Positions 13,251-19,420 of a stretch of DNA of 21,474 nt are shown here, piece after piece. Position 1 is the first letter of the stretch. Every line of letters begins with the position of its first letter. A program made the position numbers and the translations under genes. This DNA is from a virus: IMG/VR virus record IMGVR_UViG_3300034106_000091, positions 1 to 21,474 of that record; one strand, written 5' to 3'. The notes under the pieces are model-generated. The model was not told the origin of the DNA and did no database searches. It was given only the letters and a program-made list of their open reading frames with translations.

Positions 13251-13284
13251 AAGGAAAAAAGGGGCTACCAATTAAGGTAACCCC
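13251..13284 (-). terminator. Rho-independent terminator after the capsid genes
   Basis: On the minus strand the transcript would form a nine-pair stem, GGGGUUACC with GGUAGCCCC (one G-U pair), a six-base loop UUAAUU, and then six U residues followed by CCUU. On the plus strand the same hairpin has an A-C mismatch and its U tract is set off from the stem by CCG, so the element is oriented for leftward transcription. It lies 22 bases after the stop of the 97-aa gene. It would separate the portal-to-capsid unit from the tail unit and keep capsid mRNA levels distinct. Confidence 0.85.
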
Positions 13285-13306
13285 CCGTTTTTACTACAAA
13301 AAGCTA

Positions 13307-13600
13307 TTAAACACTAGCCTTACTGAACCAACCATAATCGCCCGATGCCATAGAAGCACCTGACACATATGTACCAGCACCCAAGGTAACTTGGAATGTG
13401 GAAGCGTTGATTACGCAAGTAGCGGTTGATGCGGCAATTGCTACACCAGCTTGTGCGAATACATAGCGTAAGCCATTATTTGCAAAAGTCTGTAGACCGA
13501 GTGGCCCAATAGTAGGAATTGCTGTGCCAGCGGAGTTTGGGTTGGTGTAAGCAACACCATCCAAGTCTACGCCAGCGATGGGGAGAGTTGTATATGCCAT
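13307..13600 (-). CDS. Small capsid-adjacent protein, possible head decoration protein, 97 aa
   Basis: A 97-residue Ala/Gly/Thr-rich, beta-type protein beginning MAYTTLPIAGVDLDGVAYTN and ending GDYGWFSKASV. I do not recognise a named family. Its position directly after the major capsid gene and before the terminator, with a good ribosome-binding sequence (AAGGAAAA), implies strong expression in step with the capsid. Decoration (cement) proteins often sit there and have this size and composition. That role is inference; it could also be a minor head protein. Confidence 0.68.
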   Translation of the reverse strand: MAYTTLPIAGVDLDGVAYTNPNSAGTAIPTIGPLGLQTFANNGLRYVFAQAGVAIAASTATCVINASTFQVTLGAGTYVSGASMASGDYGWFSKASV

Positions 13601-13627
13601 AATAATTTTCCTTTTCTAATCAGTGGA

Positions 13628-14608
13628 TTAAGTGCCTGACAAGATGCCTTGCAATGAAGCATTAGAGCAGGTAAGGTTACCAGCCCAGCCATACAGCTTC
13701 ACGATTGCATCTTGGTTAATCGATTGACGCTCACCACCGATAGGAACGAAATTACGCTCTTTGTGTGGGCGGAAGAAAATGTAGTTGGTGTTCAAGAGAT
13801 ACATATAAAGCGGATTCTCTTGTGCGCCAATACCACCACCGAGTACAACATCGGCAGACATACCACCACCGTAGAACTTCAAGGAAGCAAAGCCAGCCGC
13901 ACCTTCGTCTACACCAGCAATACGCTGGATAGCTTGTAAGGATGCAACATAGCGTTGATACAAGGTGTTACCAGCAATGATGAGGTCTACCTTATCAGTT
14001 CCACGAACAGACTTGATTGCGGCTGAAGTCATAGCGGCTTGGATCAAGGTAGAAGAATCTGCACCTGTAGAAGATTGGTTTTGCCAAAATGTCCAGTTTG
14101 CACGATTAATACCACCGTATGTACCAGTTGTGTTAGCAACAGCAACAGCGGCCGCTAAACCAGTAATGTTCTTACCACCGTTACCTGTACCGTCACCATA
14201 AATGTCACCCGAAATGCGGTTCAAAAGACGGGCTTCAGAAACTTGCATACGACCATCTAACAGGTCGATGATTGCTTCTTTAGACGAGTTTTGGAGCATC
14301 TCTAGACCACTCATGGTTACAGAGTCAGCGTACTGAGTAATGCTGAACTGTGCCGCAGAGATTGGGCTATCAGGGGTGATGTTCAATACTTCGTAACCAC
14401 TGTATGAATTAACATTATTGGTCGAAGGATCGTTGTACATAATTTCCTCAAGGATTACATTACCACCTGAGAATGGGCGTACATTGCCCTTTGAGTTAAG
14501 ACGCTGTAGAACTGCATTGTTCTGCGTCAAGTTGTCGGCCAATACACCGCTACGGCTTTGAATGGTAGTAGCGATAATATCGGTAATTGCACTATTAGCA
14601 AATGCCAT
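13628..14608 (-). CDS. Major capsid protein (probable HK97-fold)
   Basis: A 326-residue protein. Residues 1-60 are a helical N-terminus (ITDIIATTIQSRSGVLADNL, then LQRLNSKGNVRPFSGGNVIL), leading to EEIMYNDP and SYSGYEVLNITP. Residues about 90-150 (ISAAQFSITQYADSVTMSGL, then SKEAIIDLLDGRMQVSEARL) are the pattern of a capsid spine helix with preceding strands. The C-terminal half (LIIAGNTLYQRYVASLQAIQ, VDEGAAGFASLKFYGGG, NPLYMYLLNTNYIFFRPHKE) is typical of capsid proteins of this podophage group. An N-terminal cleavage site is not evident. Assignment as the major capsid rests on these traits, on the scaffold-like gene upstream, on the strong ribosome-binding sequence (AAAGGAAA), and on the terminator downstream that isolates this gene pair. 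Confidence 0.82.
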   Translation of the reverse strand: MAFANSAITDIIATTIQSRSGVLADNLTQNNAVLQRLNSKGNVRPFSGGNVILEEIMYNDPSTNNVNSYSGYEVLNITPDSPISAAQFSITQYADSVTMSGLEMLQNSSKEAIIDLLDGRMQVSEARLLNRISGDIYGDGTGNGGKNITGLAAAVAVANTTGTYGGINRANWTFWQNQSSTGADSSTLIQAAMTSAAIKSVRGTDKVDLIIAGNTLYQRYVASLQAIQRIAGVDEGAAGFASLKFYGGGMSADVVLGGGIGAQENPLYMYLLNTNYIFFRPHKERNFVPIGGERQSINQDAIVKLYGWAGNLTCSNASLQGILSGT

Positions 14609-14631
14609 GATATTTCCTTTATTAAGTTAAG

Positions 14632-15726
14632 TTAAACCCTACCGCTTTCTGCTTCGGCTATTTGAGCCATTAGCATTGAGCGTCTGTCCTTTGCATCTGT
14701 CTTAGACACCTGACCGCTAGGAGTAACGGACTTCGGACTAACAGCAGTTGCTTTAGCTTTTGCTACTTGCTGTGCCTTAGATGCTTGGGTACTTGCTGAC
14801 TTCAGGAGTCGATCCTGATCCAGTTTGTACGCTTCATCGTTTATGCGCACTGCTTTGGCATAAGCCGTTTCAAGGTCTTGGGCTATACCTCGCTCAAGTA
14901 ATTGAGCCATATCTTCCCTTACCATGTCAAAGTGCGGAAACCGCTCCTTGTTACTGCTTACCCGTTCAATTTCTGTCATCAAACGAGCATTTTCTTCTTG
15001 CTCCCGAATCGCTGACAATTGTTGCACCTGCTGTTGTGTTGCTTGTAGCTGTTGCATTAACTGCTGTTGATACGGGTCTACATACGCCTGTTCAGGCATT
15101 TGTAAGCTATCTGAATTTAATTGTATTCCATAATCTTGTGCAAGTCTATTAAACGCTTGTAGCTTCTGTTCGTAAGTTCCGTTAGCCAGCGTGTAGTGCG
15201 CCCGACCTAGACTCTGTATCCAAGCTACTGGGTGAATGCCGTGCTTTTGTAGTTCAGGAACGAATGGGCCAATCGCTTCGGTTAACTGTCTAGCGTTGTC
15301 GGCTTCGGCTTTATAGGCAGATACGCCCTTCTTGTACTCGGCTTCACGCTGGTTAGCGTATTCAGCAAACTTAACGAAATCCTCTTTGTTAAGCTGTTCG
15401 CCCTTTTCCATCTTGTTCCAAATTTCTACATACTCTTTTTTCCATGTAGTTGGGCGTTTTACTTCTTCAGCCACAGCAGGAACTTGTCCCACGCTGTCAG
15501 GTTCTGCAACGATATCGGTTTCGCTATCGACTTCTGCGCTGGCTTCCTTGGCTTTGAAGCGACCTTTTTCGTCACGGTCAGGACTTTCTTCGCTACTTTC
15601 TTCACTGCTCTCGGCTTCGATTGGATCGTCATTTACTTCAATCTCCTTTTCTTCAGGTGCTTCAAGTGTGCCTTCTTCGGCTTGCTCTAGTGCGGCTTCC
15701 AGTAACTCTCTGCGGTCATCTGACAT
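14632..15726 (-). CDS. Probable capsid scaffolding protein, 364 aa
   Basis: Residues 1-50 are very acidic (EESSEESPD before RDEKGRFKAK at 51-60). Residues 90-135 and 240-320 are charged helices, and residues 215-245 are a Gln-rich coiled coil (QQQLMQQLQATQQQVQQLSA). An acidic N-terminus with R-D-E-K-G-R-F and a helical, Gln-rich body just before the major capsid gene is the usual profile of podophage scaffolding proteins. These fill the procapsid and leave before DNA packaging. Residues 161-200 (KHGIHPVAWIQSLGRAHYTL and on) and 262-293 (RFPHFDMVREDMAQLLERGI) recur in that group. It lies 8 bases after the 132-aa gene. Scaffold function is inferred from composition and position. Confidence 0.75.
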   Translation of the reverse strand: MSDDRRELLEAALEQAEEGTLEAPEEKEIEVNDDPIEAESSEESSEESPDRDEKGRFKAKEASAEVDSETDIVAEPDSVGQVPAVAEEVKRPTTWKKEYVEIWNKMEKGEQLNKEDFVKFAEYANQREAEYKKGVSAYKAEADNARQLTEAIGPFVPELQKHGIHPVAWIQSLGRAHYTLANGTYEQKLQAFNRLAQDYGIQLNSDSLQMPEQAYVDPYQQQLMQQLQATQQQVQQLSAIREQEENARLMTEIERVSSNKERFPHFDMVREDMAQLLERGIAQDLETAYAKAVRINDEAYKLDQDRLLKSASTQASKAQQVAKAKATAVSPKSVTPSGQVSKTDAKDRRSMLMAQIAEAESGRV

Positions 15727-15734
15727 GGTTTTCC

Positions 15735-16133
15735 CTATCTATAGTTAAGTTTTGAATACGCTATTTCAGCAATCTGCCGTTTACGGGCTTCTTGGTCTTT
15801 ACGGCTAAATTCATGGGTTTTTTGCTGTGTAGGCACATCATTGCCGATTTCGACACAGTTATTGCGCTTTAGGTTCTCACGGTGCTTAGAACGGCTAGAT
15901 ACCCATGTGCCGTCTGCCATGCTTATGTGACCCTCTATGTCAGGTATCACCGTTGGGGCTTCCTTGGGTGTCATCTCCAGCTTTGCTTGCCATGCGCTGT
16001 CAGCTTCTTCGCCCTCAAAGGGTAGATTCCAATAGGCTAGGTACTTTTCACGGTCATCAAACTTGCTTTGGTCATATTCTTCGTGATCGACCTTGCAATG
16101 CGGGCATTTAACGGTGACTTTGACTAAAGCCAT
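15735..16133 (-). CDS. Small conserved phage protein with N-terminal CPHC motif, 132 aa
   Basis: Residues 10-13 are CPHC, followed by His17. This may be half of a zinc site, but no second CxxC pair follows. Residues 63-99 contain IPDIEGHISMADGTWVSSRS and KHRENLKRNNCVEIGND. The pattern S-x-x-D-G-x-x-[IV]-x-S-R-S-x-H-R-x-x-L-x-x-x-x-C-[IV]-E-[IV]-G-N-[DE] recurs in small proteins encoded between portal and capsid genes of many podophages, with no tested function known to me. The C-terminus is a charged helix. It starts at a TAATG junction with the glycosyltransferase-like gene, with AAGGAG six bases upstream. A role in head assembly is a positional inference. Confidence 0.7.
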   Translation of the reverse strand: MALVKVTVKCPHCKVDHEEYDQSKFDDREKYLAYWNLPFEGEEADSAWQAKLEMTPKEAPTVIPDIEGHISMADGTWVSSRSKHRENLKRNNCVEIGNDVPTQQKTHEFSRKDQEARKRQIAEIAYSKLNYR

Positions 16134-16885
16134 TACATTCTCCTTATGATGTCAGGTAATTGGTCGTATTCTTCGGGTCTAAGTAGGCAAACGCTGTCGT
16201 ACCAGCGGGCATTCTTCCACCGCCAGCAGACAAACTCCTCTTTAGGTAGCAAAACCACGCACTTTAAGCCCAATGCGCCAGCTAAATGCGCTGTTCCTGT
16301 GTCTACGGTCACAATTCCCTTCATCGCCTTCATATGCGAGGCGGTTTGCACCCAGTTTTTCTTCCATCCATCGTCAGGCAGGGGGTGAAATAGCCCATCG
16401 GAGTTAGGATTTAGGCTATAAGCGTCATCACCGACCAGTTCTGCCATGTGTCGGTAGTCAATTGACTTGATGTAGTACAGGGTTTGCTTGCTTGCTTCCC
16501 AATTTACCCCGATCTTGGGCGGGATATTGCTAGGCAGGGCGTGTAAATAGCCTTCTGAACCCACAATCTTCTTACGGGTCACGGGGAACATAGCCTTGAC
16601 TAGCGGGTGGGATAACGAAATATAGTACGGGAGCGACATCGAGCCTATCCAGTAGTCTGATTGGGTTGCCGCACCCTCTGTTAAGTCATTACTAAACACA
16701 TCTACGCTGTGTAATTGACCTAAAAGGTGGTGAAGTGTGCCTTCCTGTAAGACTACGACCTGCTTTGCGCCTAACGCTTTTAGGGCAGGTAGGAATCGGG
16801 CAAACATTAGGATGTCACCAAACCCTTGCTCCATCTGTACGGTGATAGATTTATTGATTAATGGTTCACCTCTCCATACGGGCAT
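16133..16885 (-). CDS. Glycosyltransferase-like protein (TPR/GT9-type C-terminal domain)
   Basis: From its first ATG the protein has 250 residues. Residues 3-45 (VWRGEPLINKSITVQMEQGF, GDILMFARFLPALKALGAK), 194-206 (VDTGTAHLAGALG) and 219-232 (VCWRWKNARWYDSV) match the glycosyltransferase part of bacterial TPR-glycosyltransferases related to heptosyltransferases (GT9-like). The EQGFGD and VDTGTAHLAG elements are the characteristic nucleotide-sugar-side motifs. The likely role is transfer of a sugar to a virion protein or a host surface glycan, but substrate and activity cannot be read from sequence. The frame stays open upstream to 17047 and continues the family there, so this ATG, which has no ribosome-binding sequence, is probably not the true start. 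It lies between the 161-aa gene and the CPHC gene in the head module. Confidence 0.78.
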   Translation of the reverse strand: MPVWRGEPLINKSITVQMEQGFGDILMFARFLPALKALGAKQVVVLQEGTLHHLLGQLHSVDVFSNDLTEGAATQSDYWIGSMSLPYYISLSHPLVKAMFPVTRKKIVGSEGYLHALPSNIPPKIGVNWEASKQTLYYIKSIDYRHMAELVGDDAYSLNPNSDGLFHPLPDDGWKKNWVQTASHMKAMKGIVTVDTGTAHLAGALGLKCVVLLPKEEFVCWRWKNARWYDSVCLLRPEEYDQLPDIIRRM

Positions 16886-17047
16886 CTTGAGCGCAGGTGC
16901 GTAAGGCTGGGCTTGCTTGGCAATAATTTGAGGATGCCAGCGGTATTCAAATAACCTAAAACCTGACTCGTATCTGCCAGCGTGTAGGTGTTCGTAAGCT
17001 AATTTATATTGTGCGTCTGCACTTACAGAAGTAGTAATAATGCCGCC
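16886..17047 (-). other. In-frame upstream extension of the glycosyltransferase-like gene, start uncertain
   Basis: These 54 codons are open in the frame of the gene at 16133-16885 and are bounded by an in-frame stop at 17048-17050. They encode SADAQYKLAYEHLHAGRYES, then GFRLFEYRWHPQIIAK, which is the TPR-like helix and F-x-L-[YF]-E-Y-R-W element that normally stands just before W-x-G-E-P-L in this family. So the stretch is very probably translated. No ATG, GTG or TTG occurs in it. Two ATT codons (17036-17041) stand 4 and 7 bases after GAGG and are candidate non-standard starts. They would overlap the end of the 161-aa gene by about 16 bases. A sequence error or frameshift from the upstream gene are alternatives. 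Confidence 0.6.
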
Positions 17048-17508
17048 TCATCGTCAAGTTCCTCTTGGCGTTTGGCTTCCATTACTCGCAATTGCTCTTG
17101 AATGAGATATTGCTGGTGTCTGTAAGCTACTGCCTCAAGGATGTTATCCCGTTGTCTTTCAAGGTAGCTTATAGACCGCTGTAAATCTAGTGTATCGTCT
17201 GACGGTATATCAGCCTTAACCTCTTGTTTGGATTGTACTTTAGCTTTCTTAACTTTTGCAACAGGCGTTGGATCAATTTGTTCCTTAAACGCTTGCTTGC
17301 GTTCTGCTTTAGCGTCTTTGGTTGCTTGATCTAGTTTGCGCTGTCTTTCCGCTATCTTTGCGGATAGCTTGCGTAAGCGTTTTAAATCATCCTCAGTCCA
17401 TGTCGCATCATCGCCACCAGCTTTTGTATCTGTGGGTGTAGGCGGTATATAGATTTGGAACGCATTTACTTGAAACGCATTAGCTTGGAAAGCGGTAGCA
17501 AAACTCAC
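17023..17508 (-). CDS. Small charged protein with N-terminal NAFQ repeats, 161 aa
   Basis: Residues 4-19 contain three copies of an A-F-Q-x-[NY] unit (TAFQANAFQVNAFQIY). Residues 38-75 and 105-155 are charged, helical coiled-coil-type segments (DLKRLRKLSAKIAERQRKLD; LERQRDNILEAVAYRHQQYL), joined by a Lys/Pro-rich linker. The protein ends in five leucines. NAFQ-type repeats occur in other phage proteins, but I cannot name the function. The start is a GTG (17506-17508) forming a GTGA overlap with the stop of the fibre gene, with only a weak GGGTAG upstream, so it depends on coupling. Its position between fibre and glycosyltransferase suggests the three travel together. It could be a fibre chaperone or adaptor (inference). 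Confidence 0.65.
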   Translation of the reverse strand: MSFATAFQANAFQVNAFQIYIPPTPTDTKAGGDDATWTEDDLKRLRKLSAKIAERQRKLDQATKDAKAERKQAFKEQIDPTPVAKVKKAKVQSKQEVKADIPSDDTLDLQRSISYLERQRDNILEAVAYRHQQYLIQEQLRVMEAKRQEELDDEAALLLLL

Positions 17509-19409
17509 AGAACTACCCAGCGTGACCCACTCGATACAGTCACAGTCTGACCGCTTGCTACCGTCATTGGCCCAGCACTCATAGCACTTGACCCACTTGG
17601 AATCGTATAGCTTGCCGATACAGTGTTGCTGTTTACGACTATGCCGTTAGTGGCGTTTAAGACTGTTCCATTTACTGTATTTGGTGCAGTTCCACCAATA
17701 GCAGGGGGGCTAGATAAATCTAATGTACCGCCAAGCGTTAAGTTGCCTGAAGATGTAACCGTACCGCTAAGACTAATACCTGATACCGTACCTGTACCGC
17801 CTACGCTAGTAACTGTGCCTGATCCCTTGCTATTAAAGGTAGTCCAATCTGTACTTGTAAGGTATCCGTTTACGCTACCAGTTGCGGCAGGCATAGCAAT
17901 TGTTGGAGTTGTTCCACCTGTGCTAGTAATAGGGCTTGTTGCACTTACAGAATTAACATAAGTTCCAGCAGGTTGTTTACCGTTAAAAGTATTCCAATCT
18001 GTGCTTGATAAATAGCCGTCTGTGCTTGTTGTTGCTTGGCTAATGCTGATAGCTGGGGTATTCCCACCACTAGAAGCAATAGGTGCAGTTCCGCTTACAG
18101 AAGTTACTGTACCTGTTGTTGGAGTTGTCCAAGTAGGTGTTGCACCTGTACCTGCGGATGTAAGAACTTGACCTGCCGTGCCTTGGCTACCATCAAATGA
18201 TGCTGTGCCTGTAAGTTCTAGGTTTACCGTATGCAATGTTCTGCCAAAAAAGCCATCACGCCAGTTTCTACCGTTTGTTCCTATGTCTTTTGCATTATTA
18301 GCATTTGGCTCTAAATCAGAAATAATCCTAGCCCTTACATCCAATGTATCTGCATTAGAAAACCCCAATGTAGAATTATTGTTTACAGTAAGGCTTTCAG
18401 CAGTCAGGGCATTTACGCCTGTTACGCTACCTGTATCGTCAACAATGACTAAACTGTTTTGAATCAATTTGCCAGTAGTCAAGTCGTAACGAGCAATAGC
18501 GTTATCGGTTGCGGAAGCAGGGCCAACAACATCACCGCCCAAAGATGGGCTAGTGTTGGTAATAGTAAAGTTAGGATAAGTGCCACTTGTGCTGATTCCT
18601 GTACCAGCGTTTAAAACAACGGTTTGGTCGGGGGCTGAGTTAGTAATTACACCTGTACCTGAAACATAACTAATGCCAGTTCCAGCACTTACAGAAGCCC
18701 TAGCCCGTGCATCCGTGTAGTAAAGGTTTGTACCTTCAGCAATATTGGTCGTGGTTAATACGACTGCGCCTGTCTGCCCGTTGACCGAGGTTACCGTTTC
18801 GGTGTTATCAACCTTCTGCCAAACAGTTCCGTTATATACCGCCCAATCGCCCACAAGCCAATCAGTAATCCCATCAAGGTTAGTATTACCAGCAACGCTG
18901 ACAACATAGTAATAACCTTTAGTACCAGTAGAGGAAGTAAGAGTAGGGGTGTTAGTGCTTGCATTCCAAGTTCCTTGATAGCTAAGTGCGCCTAAGACTG
19001 CGGCAGGAAGTTCAGAAACAGGTACTTTACCGCCAGCATCTAGGGTAGCAACACCGTTAGCCGATCCAGCATTCCTAGTCGATGCCGTGCCTAGTCCCGT
19101 AATGTCTGTATTGGGAATAGTCGAGGATGCAGTCAGGGCAGTAGTTCCTGCGCCCTTGACATAGCCTGTCAGGGTTGTTGCCCCTGTACCGCCATTGGCT
19201 ACGCCTAGCGTACCTGTGACATTGGATGCAGGGATAGTCACCCCGCTAATTGTTCCACCCGTAATGGCTACCGCATTGGCATTTTGCTCTGCCATCGTGC
19301 CAAGCCCAGTAAGGGTATGGTCAGCATTCCAATCGGATGGCTGTACTAGGGTTGAATCCCCAGCGTCAGGTATTGCTGAAGTCTTACTATGCTTAACTGT
19401 TATAGGCAT
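17505..19409 (-). CDS. Large tail fibre-like protein, 634 aa
   Basis: A Thr/Gly/Ser-rich beta-type protein. Residues 1-60 are an N-terminal module with SDWNADHTLTGLG. Residues 63-115 hold NVTGTLGVANGGTGATTLTG, a very common fibre repeat. Residues 139-220 carry a fibre domain with GALSYQGTWNASTNTPTL, GYYYVVSVAG, WLVGDWAVYNGTVWQKVDN and SVNGQTGAVVLTT. Residues 225-300 are strand repeats (DARARASVSAGTGISY). Residues 433-479 and 484-529 are two tandem units with [ST]PI[AT]S[ST]GG and DGYLSSTDWNTFN-like ends. Residues 593-634 form a small C-terminal domain ending SGSRWVVL, shared with the 287-aa protein. The likely role is host-surface attachment. It is unusual in lying directly after the portal gene, with which it shares a TAATG junction. 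Confidence 0.82.
   Translation of the reverse strand: MPITVKHSKTSAIPDAGDSTLVQPSDWNADHTLTGLGTMAEQNANAVAITGGTISGVTIPASNVTGTLGVANGGTGATTLTGYVKGAGTTALTASSTIPNTDITGLGTASTRNAGSANGVATLDAGGKVPVSELPAAVLGALSYQGTWNASTNTPTLTSSTGTKGYYYVVSVAGNTNLDGITDWLVGDWAVYNGTVWQKVDNTETVTSVNGQTGAVVLTTTNIAEGTNLYYTDARARASVSAGTGISYVSGTGVITNSAPDQTVVLNAGTGISTSGTYPNFTITNTSPSLGGDVVGPASATDNAIARYDLTTGKLIQNSLVIVDDTGSVTGVNALTAESLTVNNNSTLGFSNADTLDVRARIISDLEPNANNAKDIGTNGRNWRDGFFGRTLHTVNLELTGTASFDGSQGTAGQVLTSAGTGATPTWTTPTTGTVTSVSGTAPIASSGGNTPAISISQATTSTDGYLSSTDWNTFNGKQPAGTYVNSVSATSPITSTGGTTPTIAMPAATGSVNGYLTSTDWTTFNSKGSGTVTSVGGTGTVSGISLSGTVTSSGNLTLGGTLDLSSPPAIGGTAPNTVNGTVLNATNGIVVNSNTVSASYTIPSGSSAMSAGPMTVASGQTVTVSSGSRWVVL
17823..18113 (-). 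repeat. Two tandem protein-level repeats in the 634-aa fibre
   Basis: This segment encodes residues 433-529 of the fibre protein, made of two units of about 47 residues. Each unit opens with a T-V-x-S-V-S-x-T-x-P-I strand, has [ST]-S-G-G-[NT]-T-P-[AT]-I, and ends with [DN]-G-Y-L-[ST]-S-T-D-W-[NT]-T-F-N. Such units are frequent in phage fibre shafts, and copy number often differs between relatives through recombination. Confidence 0.7.
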
Positions 19410-19420
19410 TATTGAACTCC
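19399..19420 (-). promoter_or_regulatory. Ribosome-binding/start junction before the 634-aa fibre gene
   Basis: The last codons of the portal gene, Gly-Val-Gln-stop, read GGAGTTCAATAATG on the minus strand. GGAG therefore acts as the ribosome-binding sequence and TAATG joins stop and start. The 22-base segment differs at only 3 positions from the junction at 2212-2233 before the 274-aa fibre gene, including the first codons (Met-Pro-Ile-Thr). Confidence 0.65.

Noticed and set aside
13261-13284. The hairpin as a terminator for plus-strand transcription
   Set aside because: On that strand the stem has an A-C mismatch and the U tract is set off by CCG; no plus-strand gene is supported nearby.
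14781-15748. Several plus-strand reading frames over the scaffold gene
   Set aside because: They mirror the acidic and Gln-rich codons of the scaffold on the other strand; Ser/Cys-rich translations show no family pattern.
17023-17044. Programmed minus-one frameshift joining the 161-aa protein to the glycosyltransferase
   Set aside because: The frames would fit, but no X-XXY-YYZ slippery heptamer or clear downstream structure is visible in the Leu run, so an ATT start or sequence error is preferred.
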